Shown: positions 56,965 to 64,000 of the stretch, piece after piece
How the letters are laid out: every line of letters starts with the position of its first letter
Numbering within the stretch: the first letter of the stretch is position 1
Origin: Streptoalloteichus tenebrarius
GTDB taxonomy: Bacteria > Actinomycetota > Actinomycetes > Mycobacteriales > Pseudonocardiaceae
Length of the DNA: 64,000 nt
Direction: 5' to 3'
Assembly: GCF_024171885.1 (NCBI RefSeq)
Contig: NZ_JAMTCP010000012.1
Coordinates: forward strand, 62,001-126,000
Program-made: the position numbers and the translations under genes
Notes under the pieces: generated by a model
The model's input: the letters and a program-made list of their open reading frames with translations, nothing else
The model's database searches: none
What the model was told of the DNA's origin: nothing

Positions 56965-57541
56965 TCAACGATGACTGGCCAGCCAACGCCTTACCGCGGA
57001 TCGGATAGGTTCATCAACAAGCGACGTCCCAGCCATCCATTCTCCATGCCGCACAAGGGTTTGAGAATGATGAGGTTCACGCACGACGCTGAAATCGATG
57101 GAAACTTCCCCGACATCACATCTCAAAATGACACCGCCATCCAGGGACAGCATGACGAACCCGGGCCGACAGAAATCGTTTCCCAGAACTCCAGAAGAGG
57201 CCCCCGCGCCGACGATGTCCCATTCGTCCAGCAATTCGACTCGCACCCACCACCACGGAGGCGATCCCCCCCTCCGCACAGCGGACTGCCACCAGGAAAC
57301 GCGGGTCAGCCGCAGTGAACAATCCGAACCGCAACGCCAGGTGATACCATTCAGAGTTCGCCTTCTCCCACAGCCGCGGATCATCCAGTTCGACCACTCC
57401 CCCAAATGCTCCATCCTCCTCGGGGCAACTATTGGCAAACGACGCCAGATTCGGAGGAATAAGCGGTTCAGTCGCGTCAACCGATCCCAACAGACGCAAT
57501 CCGGCCTTGGCAAGTGACGCCGAGAGGGCGATATCGTCCAC
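56965..57541 (-). pseudogene. Putative immunity protein 2, frameshifted at a G tract
   Basis: The first frame (GTG 57541) reads LIPPNLASFANSCPEEDGAF, LWEKANSEWYHLALRFGLFT and RFLVAVRCAEGG. The second continues WWWVRVELLDEWDIVGAGAS, FVMLSLDGGVILRCDVGEVS and SAVRRWLASHR. The break coincides with seven C on the plus strand (57266-57272); six would give one reading frame of about 191 codons. Soluble and acidic, family unknown. It follows toxin remnant 2, the expected immunity position. Confidence 0.65.
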
Positions 57542-57636
57542 AGTAGGAAGTTACTACATCAGGCAGGGGCTGCTGAAGGTGGACTGTACCCCAACCTTCA
57601 GCCTCCCCTACAGCCGTCACGATCTGTCACGAACAA

Positions 57637-58075
57637 CTATGGTTGGACAACCCGAGGGTAAGGGATGATCTGGTCGTAGTTTTGTGACCCATCCCTGGCT
57701 CTCCCCACGTGGGCGATGTTCCCGTTGTCATCGACGAGAACGCGGGCTTGACCGAGCGGGTCGCCAATGTCGTGGATGGCCGTACGTCTCCACCTCTGAG
57801 CCGCTCGGGGGGCCCGTGCACGTCTGGGCGGAAATTTCCAACGGGTCCCGTCATTCGCTGCGGGTAGTTCGGATCCGGGACAACGGCGGACCTCGCTGAA
57901 GGAGCCGCGTACCGGTGACAGTCACCAGACGGTTGTCGGCGGTCCGGAAGGTGGAGCCGGGTTTCAGGCCCTTCGCGGAGAGCCACGTGCCGACACTCTC
58001 GACCAGAGCGGTGGCGGTCACCTTGCCGGCCCGGTCAGCGGATTGTCCGTCCGTGTCGACATGCCAGACGTGGGG
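57637..58075 (-). pseudogene. Second Hint-toxin remnant, decayed
   Basis: From 58075 down, VDTDGQSADRAGKVTATALV, VESVGTWLSAKGLKPGSTFR and TADNRLVTVTGTRLLQR align with the first Hint fragment, but the TDEHPFW motif is missing. The frame is then lost. A toxin-like tail in another frame reads TAIHDIGDPLGQARVLVDDN, GNIAHVGRARDGSQNYDQII and PYPRVVQP before TAG. The toxin identity is unknown. Confidence 0.65.
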
Positions 58076-58208
58076 CGAGCAGGGCTGGCTTGCGAGGCAC
58101 AGGAGTCGACGGAGGCAGCCCTCCGCCCTTGGACTGGACGAGTGATCACACGCCCCCGTTGGGGTGCGTTGACACGAGCCAGTATGTGATGCGGAGCACG
58201 ATGGGCGC

Positions 58209-59402
58209 GTGGTGTTCACTCGAAGCCTTGGCCTGCTGGGTGTCGTCGTGGTGGCGGCGGTCGCGGTGGCCGGATGTTCCGGCTCCCCGGGCATCGCGTC
58301 GAGCGAGCCGAGAAAGGGAGAGGGCCCGCTGCGCGTCGAGGTGGTCGCCTCCGGCCTGGAACACGGATGGGACCTGGGTTTCCTCCCCGACGGCAGGGTG
58401 CTCGTGCCGCAGCGGCCCGGCCGGCTGGCGATGCTCTCGGGCACCGGCCCCGGCGCCGAGGTCAGCTCGGTGGACGCGGCCTTCGACGACGTCTACGTGG
58501 AGCACGAGACCGGCCTGATGGGCCTGCTGGTGCACCCCGACTTCGCCACGACCAGGGAGTTCACGACCTGCCAGTCCCACAGGACGTCGACGGGCGAGCC
58601 GGAGGACGTCCGCCTCGTCACCTGGCGGCTGGCCGAGGACGGGCGCAGCGCGCAGCGCGTGAAGGACCCCCTGCTGGCCGGCCTCCCGGTCAACGCCAAC
58701 GGACGGCACGCGGGCTGCCGCATGGAACTCGCCCAGGACGGCGCGTTGCTGGTCGGCACGGGCGACGCCGCGTTCAACGGACTGGCGCAGGACCGGTCGA
58801 GGCTCGGCGGCAAGGTCCTGCGGATGAACCTCAGGACGGGCGAGCCGTGGCCGGGCAACCCGTGGCTGGACTCGCCGGACCCCGCGGAGCGACTGGCGTT
58901 GACCTACGGCCACCGGAACGTGCAGGGCGTGGCGACACGCCCCGGCACCGAGCAGGTCTACGTGGCCGAGCACGGCCCGAGGGTGGACGACGAGGTCAAC
59001 CTGGTCCGCCCCGGAGGGAACTACGGCTGGGCCCCGGTCGGCGACCCCGGCGGCTACGACGAGGACGTGCCCATGACCGACCTGGGCCGGTTCCCCGACG
59101 CGGTGCCGGCGCTGTGGAGTTCTCGTTGGCCCACCGAGGCGGTCTGCGACGCCGAGTTCCTGTCCGGCCCCGACTGGGGCGACCTGGACGGGACGCTGGC
59201 CGTCACCACGCTCAAGGGCAGCAAGCTGATCCTGCTCCAGCTCTCCCCGGACGGGGAGGCGGTGCGCCAGGTGGCCATGCCGGCGGAGCTGAACGGGACC
59301 CACGGCCGCCTGCGGGCGGCGCAGCGCGGCCCGGACGGGGCGCTCTACCTCACGACCAGCAACGGCCAGGACGACAAGGTGCTCCGCGTCTCCCGGACAT
59401 GA
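58209..59402 (+). CDS. PQQ-dependent sugar dehydrogenase family lipoprotein
   Basis: 397 residues. Lipobox VAGC at about residues 20-23. The propeller shows GWDLGFLPDGRVLVPQRPGR, GLMGLLVHPDFATTREF, CRMELAQDGALLVGTGDAAF, TYGHRNVQGVATRPGTEQVY, PGGNYGWAPVGDPGGYDED and GTHGRLRAAQRGPDGALYLT, the same plan as the gene at 11307. It is probably an outer-face dehydrogenase that uses PQQ from the operon 42 kb away; the substrate is unknown. GTG 58209 has a distant GGAG site. Confidence 0.87.
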   Translation: MVFTRSLGLLGVVVVAAVAVAGCSGSPGIASSEPRKGEGPLRVEVVASGLEHGWDLGFLPDGRVLVPQRPGRLAMLSGTGPGAEVSSVDAAFDDVYVEHETGLMGLLVHPDFATTREFTTCQSHRTSTGEPEDVRLVTWRLAEDGRSAQRVKDPLLAGLPVNANGRHAGCRMELAQDGALLVGTGDAAFNGLAQDRSRLGGKVLRMNLRTGEPWPGNPWLDSPDPAERLALTYGHRNVQGVATRPGTEQVYVAEHGPRVDDEVNLVRPGGNYGWAPVGDPGGYDEDVPMTDLGRFPDAVPALWSSRWPTEAVCDAEFLSGPDWGDLDGTLAVTTLKGSKLILLQLSPDGEAVRQVAMPAELNGTHGRLRAAQRGPDGALYLTTSNGQDDKVLRVSRT

Positions 59403-59481
59403 CAGGGACGTGGCCCACGAGCGCGCCGCGCCCCCCGGCGTCTGTCCAGTGTGGACTCATCAGCCGGCGCGGGGCCGGGGG

Positions 59482-60153
59482 TCAGCGGCGCGTGCGGAGC
59501 TGGGGCTTGTGCTCCAGGTGGGACAGGCCCTTCCACGCCAGGTTGACCAGGTGCGCGGCCACCTCGTCCTTCTTCGGCTTGCGCACCTCCAGCCACCACT
59601 GGCCGGTCAGCGCGACCATGCCCACCAACGCCTGGCTGTAGAGCGCGGCGAGCTTCGGCTCGTACCCCCTGGCGTCGAACTGCACGCCCAGTATGTGCTC
59701 GACCTGACTCGCGATGTCGTTGAGCAGACTGGAGAAAGTGCCGCTGGCGCTGGCCACCGGCGAATCCCTCACGAGGATGCGGAACCCGTCGCTACAGTCC
59801 TCGATGTAGTCCAGCAGCGCGGTCGCGGCCTGCTCCAGCAGTTGCCGGGGATGCCCGCCGGTGAGCGCGGAGACGATGCGGTCCAACAGGTTGCGCATCT
59901 CGCGGTCGACGACGACGGCGTAGAGGCCCTCCTTGCCGCCGAAGTGCTCGTACACCACGGGCTTGCTCACGCCGGCCCGATGGGCGATCTCCTCGATCGA
60001 GGTCGCCTCGAACCCCTTCTCCGCGAACAGGGCGCGACCGATGTCGAGCAGTTGCTCACGGCGTTCCTTACCGGTCATCCGGACCCGGGCCACCTTGGCG
60101 TCGCCTCCCCCGGACCCATCCTCCCGGATTCGTCCTCGCCGTCGCACCGCCAC
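59482..60153 (-). CDS. TetR-family regulator beside a desaturase
   Basis: 223 residues. HTH region: RREQLLDIGRALFAEKGFEA, TSIEEIAHRAGVSKPVVYEH, FGGKEGLYAVVVDREMRNLL. The C-terminal ligand domain ends KPKKDEVAAHLVNLAWKGLS. It is 95 bases downstream of an acyl-CoA desaturase on the same strand and convergent with the PQQ-type lipoprotein. It is a candidate regulator of the desaturase through palindromes at 61240-61266. GTG 60153 and an internal ATG (MTGKERR) are both possible starts. Confidence 0.9.
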   Translation of the reverse strand: MAVRRRGRIREDGSGGGDAKVARVRMTGKERREQLLDIGRALFAEKGFEATSIEEIAHRAGVSKPVVYEHFGGKEGLYAVVVDREMRNLLDRIVSALTGGHPRQLLEQAATALLDYIEDCSDGFRILVRDSPVASASGTFSSLLNDIASQVEHILGVQFDARGYEPKLAALYSQALVGMVALTGQWWLEVRKPKKDEVAAHLVNLAWKGLSHLEHKPQLRTRR

Positions 60154-60248
60154 CCGAACAGCCTAGATGACGAGGGCGAACACCGGGCCGTATGTGCCCA
60201 TCCCGCCGGTGGCGGCACGGGCGCACACGGCCCGCGAAGCCCCCGCCG

Positions 60249-61190
60249 CTACTTGGCGCTGATGCGGGCGAGCCGCTGCGGCGTCGGCCACCGCACGTTC
60301 CACACCCAGCCGAACTTCTCGAACAGCCAGATCACCCTGGCGGAGATGTCGATCTGACCGCGCAGCACGCCGTGCCGGGCGCAGGTCGGGTCGGCGTGGT
60401 GCAGGTTGTGCCAGGCCTCGCCGAAGGAGAAGATCGCCAGCGGCCAGAAGTTCGCGGCCTTGTCCCGGCTGGCGAACGGCCGCTCGCCGATCATGTGGCA
60501 GATCGAGTTCACCGACCAGGTGATGTGGTGCAGGACGGCGGTCCTGACCAGGCCGGCCCAGAAGAACCCGGTCAGCGCGCCCCACCACGACCAACTGATC
60601 AGGCCGCCGAGGACGCCGGGCAGCAGCAGGCTCAGCGCGGTCCACAGGCCGAACAGCCGGTCCACCGCCAGGATGTCGCGGTCGGCGAGCAGGTCGGGCG
60701 CGAACCGCTCCTTGTTGGTCGACTCGCGCTCGAACAGCCAGCCCATGTGGGCGTGCCAGAAGCCCTTGGCGAGCGCCCACGGCGAGGAGCCGAACATCCA
60801 GGGCGAGTGCGGGTCGCCCTCCTTGTCGGAGTAGGCGTGGTGGCGCCGGTGGTCGGCGACCCAGTCGACCACCGAGCCCTGCACGGCGGTGCTGCCGGCG
60901 ATCGCCAGCGCGACGCGCAGCGCGCGGCGGGCCTTGAACGACCCGTGGGTGAAGTGCCGGTGGTAGCCGACGGTGACGCCCAGGCCGCTGATGACGTAGA
61001 AGGCGACGAACAGGGCCACGTCGACCCAGCCCAGCCCCCAGCCCCACGCGAGCGGCACCGCGGCGGCCAGGGCCAGCGTCGGAAGAAGCACGAAGAGGTA
61101 CACGGAGACCTGGGCGGCGGTGCCGCGCGGCTCCTCGAACATCGGTTTGGGCGCCCGCCGCGAGGCGGTGGCTTCGGGGGCGAGGGTCAT
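60249..61190 (-). CDS. Acyl-CoA (stearoyl-type) delta-9 desaturase
   Basis: 313 residues. Integral membrane di-iron desaturase with histidine boxes GYHRHFTHGSF, ADHRRHHAYSDKEGDPHSPW and EAWHNLHHADPTCARHG. It introduces a cis double bond into acyl chains, using electrons from an oxidoreductase. About four to six membrane helices. ATG 61190. The promoter region contains paired palindromes, and a TetR regulator follows in the same direction, suggesting membrane-fluidity or acyl-CoA-responsive control. Confidence 0.93.
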   Translation of the reverse strand: MTLAPEATASRRAPKPMFEEPRGTAAQVSVYLFVLLPTLALAAAVPLAWGWGLGWVDVALFVAFYVISGLGVTVGYHRHFTHGSFKARRALRVALAIAGSTAVQGSVVDWVADHRRHHAYSDKEGDPHSPWMFGSSPWALAKGFWHAHMGWLFERESTNKERFAPDLLADRDILAVDRLFGLWTALSLLLPGVLGGLISWSWWGALTGFFWAGLVRTAVLHHITWSVNSICHMIGERPFASRDKAANFWPLAIFSFGEAWHNLHHADPTCARHGVLRGQIDISARVIWLFEKFGWVWNVRWPTPQRLARISAK

Positions 61191-61239
61191 GTGCTGCTAC
61201 CTCGGTGTCAGGAGACGGCCAGCCGTCCTTACCTACGGC

Positions 61240-61266
61240 TACGGAACCGTAACCTACGCCAGCGTA
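61240..61266 (-). promoter_or_regulatory. Paired operator palindromes upstream of the desaturase
   Basis: TACGG-AA-CCGTA (61240-61251) and TACGC-CA-GCGTA (61255-61266), centres 15 bases apart, lie 50-76 bases before the desaturase start. The shared TACG(G/C)-N2-(C/G)CGTA form is what a TetR dimer pair would bind. Confidence 0.65.
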
Positions 61267-61391
61267 AGTTCTTGGCCGGCGAGGCGCCAGTGGTGCCTCC
61301 CCGACCGGCGGCGTGTCGCCCGCGCCACAGCGGGCGTGTCGCGGCGCCACACGCCCCATCCCTCCGTAGGGGGAGGGCGCAGGATGTGGCG

Positions 61392-62570
61392 ATGCGTTCC
61401 GTCACCACCCCTGCTCGTCGGCGTCGCCGGATCGGGTTTCTCGTCCTCCTGTCGGTGATCGCGCTGCTGGTGGCGGGCGGTTCCGGCGGCGCCTGGTACT
61501 ACAGCGCCGAGTTGCTCCAGCCGGAGCGCGCCCAGGCGGTGGAGTACCCCGAGAAGGTGATCAGCATTCGCCGGGAGGGGGCGGAGACGACGGTCGTGCT
61601 CACCGAGTCGGCCCGCACCGCCAAGGCCGGCACCTGGGGTCTGGACTGGGACAGCGGCTCGGCGCGCGTCGGCGACGTCCTGCGGCGCGGTGACGGACGG
61701 GTGGAACGTCGTCTGCTCGCCGGCGCACCACCCGAGGGCGCCAGCGTTCGCATGAGCGCGGAGGTGTGGAACGGGGACCCGCGCAGCGCCCACGGACTGG
61801 AGTTCAGCGACGTGTCCGTGCGGACCGAGTTGGGCGACGCGGCCGCGTGGTTCGTCCCCGCGGCCCCCGACGTGGCGGCCTCGCGCGCGGACGCGAAGGA
61901 CGCCCCGTGGGTGATCACCGTCCACGGGCGGGGCGTCACCCGGCGCGAGTCGTTGCGCGTCCTGCCCGTGTTGCACCGGCTCGGCCTGCCCGTACTCGCC
62001 ATCTCCTACCGCAACGACGTGGGCGCGCCCTCCTCGCCGGACGGCCTGTTCCACCTCGGCGACACCGAGTGGCGGGACGTGGAGGCCGCGGCGCGGTACG
62101 CGCGCGACCACGGCGCGCGGCGCGTCGTGCTCTACGGCTGGTCGATGGGCGGCGCGATCGTCGGGCAGTTCCTCGCCCGGTCGGAGCTGGCGTCGATGGT
62201 CAGCAGGGTCGTGCTGGACGCGCCCGTCGTGAGCTGGAAGAAGACGCTGGAGGCCCAGTCGGCCAACCGGGGCGTGCCCAGCGCGTTCACCCCGCTCGCC
62301 GAGCTGGTCTCCGGTTGGCGCGCCGATCTGGACTTCGACCGGTTCGAGCTGGCCGCGCACCCTCCTGCCGCGAAACCGCCGACGCTGCTGATGCACGGCT
62401 CGGCCGACCACACGGTTCCGGTGGCGGCGTCCCGCGACCTCGCCGCGGCCGCGCCGGGCCTGGGCTGGCCGCTGGAGTACGTCGAGTTCCCCGACGCGGA
62501 GCACGTCGCCGAGTGGAACGCCGACCCCGACCGGTACGAGCGCGTGGTGAGCGCGTTCCTGCGCGGCTGA
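61392..62570 (+). CDS. Membrane-anchored alpha/beta hydrolase
   Basis: 392 residues. An N-terminal anchor (IGFLVLLSVIALLVAGGSGG) is followed by a about 140-residue beta-rich region, then the hydrolase: WVITVHGRGVTRRESLRVLP, nucleophile in VVLYGWSMGGAIVGQFLARS, acid in PPTLLMHGSADHTVPVAASR and His in DAEHVAEWNADP. Substrate unknown; an esterase or peptidase-like role outside the membrane is likely. ATG 61392 with GGAGGG upstream. It diverges from the desaturase. Confidence 0.87.
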   Translation: MRSVTTPARRRRRIGFLVLLSVIALLVAGGSGGAWYYSAELLQPERAQAVEYPEKVISIRREGAETTVVLTESARTAKAGTWGLDWDSGSARVGDVLRRGDGRVERRLLAGAPPEGASVRMSAEVWNGDPRSAHGLEFSDVSVRTELGDAAAWFVPAAPDVAASRADAKDAPWVITVHGRGVTRRESLRVLPVLHRLGLPVLAISYRNDVGAPSSPDGLFHLGDTEWRDVEAAARYARDHGARRVVLYGWSMGGAIVGQFLARSELASMVSRVVLDAPVVSWKKTLEAQSANRGVPSAFTPLAELVSGWRADLDFDRFELAAHPPAAKPPTLLMHGSADHTVPVAASRDLAAAAPGLGWPLEYVEFPDAEHVAEWNADPDRYERVVSAFLRG

Positions 62571-62721
62571 ATCTCGCGCGCGACGCGGCTGAGCTGCGGT
62601 GGGGCCCGGGATCGGCGGGCGCGGGGAGAGATCACGGCCACGTCGCCGTTCTGCTCCTCCGGCCGGATGTGCCACGATGTCGATCGGCGGCTGTCACGAC
62701 CCTGTTCGCGGACGTCGCCGT

Positions 62722-62792
62722 TCCGCCGTGGTGTAACGGCAGCACCTCGGATTTTGGTTCCGATGGTCCAGGTTCGAATCCTGGCGGCGGAG
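62722..62792 (+). tRNA. tRNA-Gln (anticodon UUG)
   Basis: Acceptor TCCGCCG/CGGCGGA, D-arm with AACGGCAGC, anticodon stem TCGGA/TCCGA around TTTTGGT (anticodon TTG), T-arm CCAGG-TTCGAAT-CCTGG, discriminator G. All arms pair fully. CCA is not encoded. Confidence 0.97.
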
Positions 62793-62903
62793 CTGCCGGG
62801 GCCACCCCCGCCGGCAGCGGTGGTGGCCGGGGACCGGCCTGCCCACAGGGGGTGTTCGCCGCTGCACGATGCCGCCAGCGACCCGGGGCCCACGTTGGGC
62901 GAG

Positions 62904-64000
62904 ATGTCCAACGCGTGGCTGGTCGCCCGTGCCCGTGAGCTGATCGCGCACGCCCAACGCGACGGGACCGACGGCCAGCTCGCCGCCGCCGAGGAGACGC
63001 GCCGGCTGCTCGACGAGGCCCAGCGGCGGGGCGAGCCGTGGACGCTCGGACAGGTCCTGCGGGCGGTCGCCGTGGTCCGGCTGGTCACCCCCGTCCTGTC
63101 CGACACCGCCGACCCGGTCCTGGACGAGCTGCTCCAGCACACCCGCCGGCACGGCCTGGTCGTCCTGGAGTCCGACGCGTTCGCGTTACGCGGCGCCCGC
63201 GCGCTCCAGGCGGGCAACGAGGACATCGCGTTGTCGTCCGTCGCCACCGCGTTGGCGATGCTGGACAACCCGGCGCCGGACGTGCTGGTCACCAAGCGCA
63301 CCTGGGAGCGGCTGCTGGCGACCGCGCTGGTCGACATCGGCCTGGTGCTCACCCAGCTCGGCGTGCACGAGATGGCCGACGAGGTGCTGGCCAGGGCCCA
63401 CCAGTGCATCCGGGACAACGGGGGCCCGCACGAGATCTCCGTGCACCTCATCAACCGGGTGAAACTGCTGATCGGCTGGGGCCTGCGGCTGGAGCGGGTG
63501 GGCCGCGAGGAGGACGCCCAGGAGCGGTACGACACGGCGGCGGCGATCGCGGTGGCCGTGGAGGGACCGTGGCGGGAGTCGCTGTTCCCCCGGCGGGAGG
63601 ACATGGCGGCCTGGGAGCAGATGCCGGTGCTCGGCGCGGCGTTCGCCCTGGCCAGCCCGGGCGGTGAGCACGTCCCGCTGCTGCGGGCCCTGCTCGACGA
63701 GGTGATCTCCCCGAGGGAGGAGATCCTCGTCGCGCTGGCGCTGGCCCGGTGCCTGGAGCTGGACGGCCACCCCGAGGAGGCGCTCCAGGTCCTGGCGACC
63801 TCCCGCAAGCACCTGGCCGAGGACACCTCGGAGCCGGCGTTGCGCCTGTCCCTGGTCCGGGAGTTCGCCCGGCTGTCCGGGCCGGACGGGGGCGAGGTGA
63901 CCATGAGCGCCCTGGAGCAGTACACCCACGAGCTGGAGTCCGAGCTGTGGTCGCTGCGCCAGGCGCGGATCGCCACGCTGCTGACCCGGCTGGAGCACGA
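62904..64000 (+). CDS. Probable GGDEF-type diguanylate cyclase, N-terminal part (partial)
   Basis: 365 codons are visible; the gene runs off the right edge. ATG 62904 (a TTG three codons earlier is possible). The visible part is a TPR-like helical array without signal peptide: LVARARELIAHAQRDGTDGQ, LVLTQLGVHEMADEVLARAH, LVALALARCLELDGHPEEAL, ending ELWSLRQARIATLLTRLEHE. This ending is the linker that in many actinobacterial proteins leads into a GGDEF domain, but the catalytic part is not seen. Codon 95 is TTA (63186-63188), rare in this genome. Confidence 0.65.
   Translation, partial: MSNAWLVARARELIAHAQRDGTDGQLAAAEETRRLLDEAQRRGEPWTLGQVLRAVAVVRLVTPVLSDTADPVLDELLQHTRRHGLVVLESDAFALRGARALQAGNEDIALSSVATALAMLDNPAPDVLVTKRTWERLLATALVDIGLVLTQLGVHEMADEVLARAHQCIRDNGGPHEISVHLINRVKLLIGWGLRLERVGREEDAQERYDTAAAIAVAVEGPWRESLFPRREDMAAWEQMPVLGAAFALASPGGEHVPLLRALLDEVISPREEILVALALARCLELDGHPEEALQVLATSRKHLAEDTSEPALRLSLVREFARLSGPDGGEVTMSALEQYTHELESELWSLRQARIATLLTRLEH

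Overview
The DNA is very GC-rich with strong third-position GC bias, GTG starts and purine-rich ribosome binding sites, so the host is a high-GC actinobacterium. Two blocks match gene orders I recall from Mycobacterium tuberculosis: cbs, RDD/Pra, SGNH hydrolase, FadA3-like thiolase and BAX inhibitor-like protein (Rv1072-Rv1078 region), and mfd, mazG, lpqU, eno, FtsB-like, DUF501, ppx (Rv1020-Rv1026 region). Extra secondary-metabolism, PQQ and toxin genes suggest a Pseudonocardiales-type genome (Saccharothrix, Actinosynnema or Lentzea-like). That placement is inference.

Layout. 1-8.1 kb: conserved metabolic block. 8.5-10.8 kb: surface protein with a class F-type sortase. 11.3-16.4 kb: PQQ-type sugar dehydrogenase divergent from a complete compact PQQ biosynthesis operon in the order A-C-D-E-B. 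The pqqA gene encodes only 48 residues. 16.6-20.8 kb: MacB-like ABC exporter with a DUF4097-type lipoprotein. 21.5-24.3 kb: GT-C and GT-2 glycosyltransferase pair. 24.9 kb: an odd tRNA gene with a UAA anticodon but a short variable arm. 25.1-27.5 kb: a three-gene RiPP-like cassette (40-residue peptide, ATP-grasp ligase, SagB-type dehydrogenase) with repeated AGGTGA half-sites upstream. 27.8-31.6 kb: NDH-2, family 5 uracil-DNA glycosylase, S10-type carboxypeptidase. 32.3-35 kb: a lipoprotein between two paralogous membrane proteins. 35.3-40.5 kb: ppx, lytic transglycosylase with poly-Thr tail, DUF501, FtsB-like, eno. 40.6-42.6 kb: a divergent LysR/DMT-transporter pair, both broken by frameshifts. 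42.6-54.3 kb: TPR protein, LpqU-like transglycosylase, tricorn-like protease, mazG, SurA-like lipoprotein, mfd. 54.4-58.1 kb: a lower-GC island of polymorphic-toxin debris (two Hint-domain fragments, toxin tips, barstar-like and other immunity genes, several frameshifted). 58.2-64 kb: second PQQ-type dehydrogenase (lipoprotein), TetR regulator and acyl-CoA desaturase with palindromic operators, alpha/beta hydrolase, tRNA-Gln, and the start of a GGDEF-type protein that contains a TTA codon.

How the parts fit: the PQQ operon plausibly supplies cofactor to the two secreted PQQ-type dehydrogenases. The sortase plausibly anchors the surface protein beside it. The toxin-island genes are modular cassettes, and homologous spacer segments follow the immunity genes.

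The best candidates for something undescribed are the peptide/ATP-grasp/SagB cassette, the UAA-anticodon class I-shaped tRNA, and a three-copy intergenic element that combines a GC-rich hairpin core with a pair of DnaA-box-like 9-mers at nearly fixed spacing.
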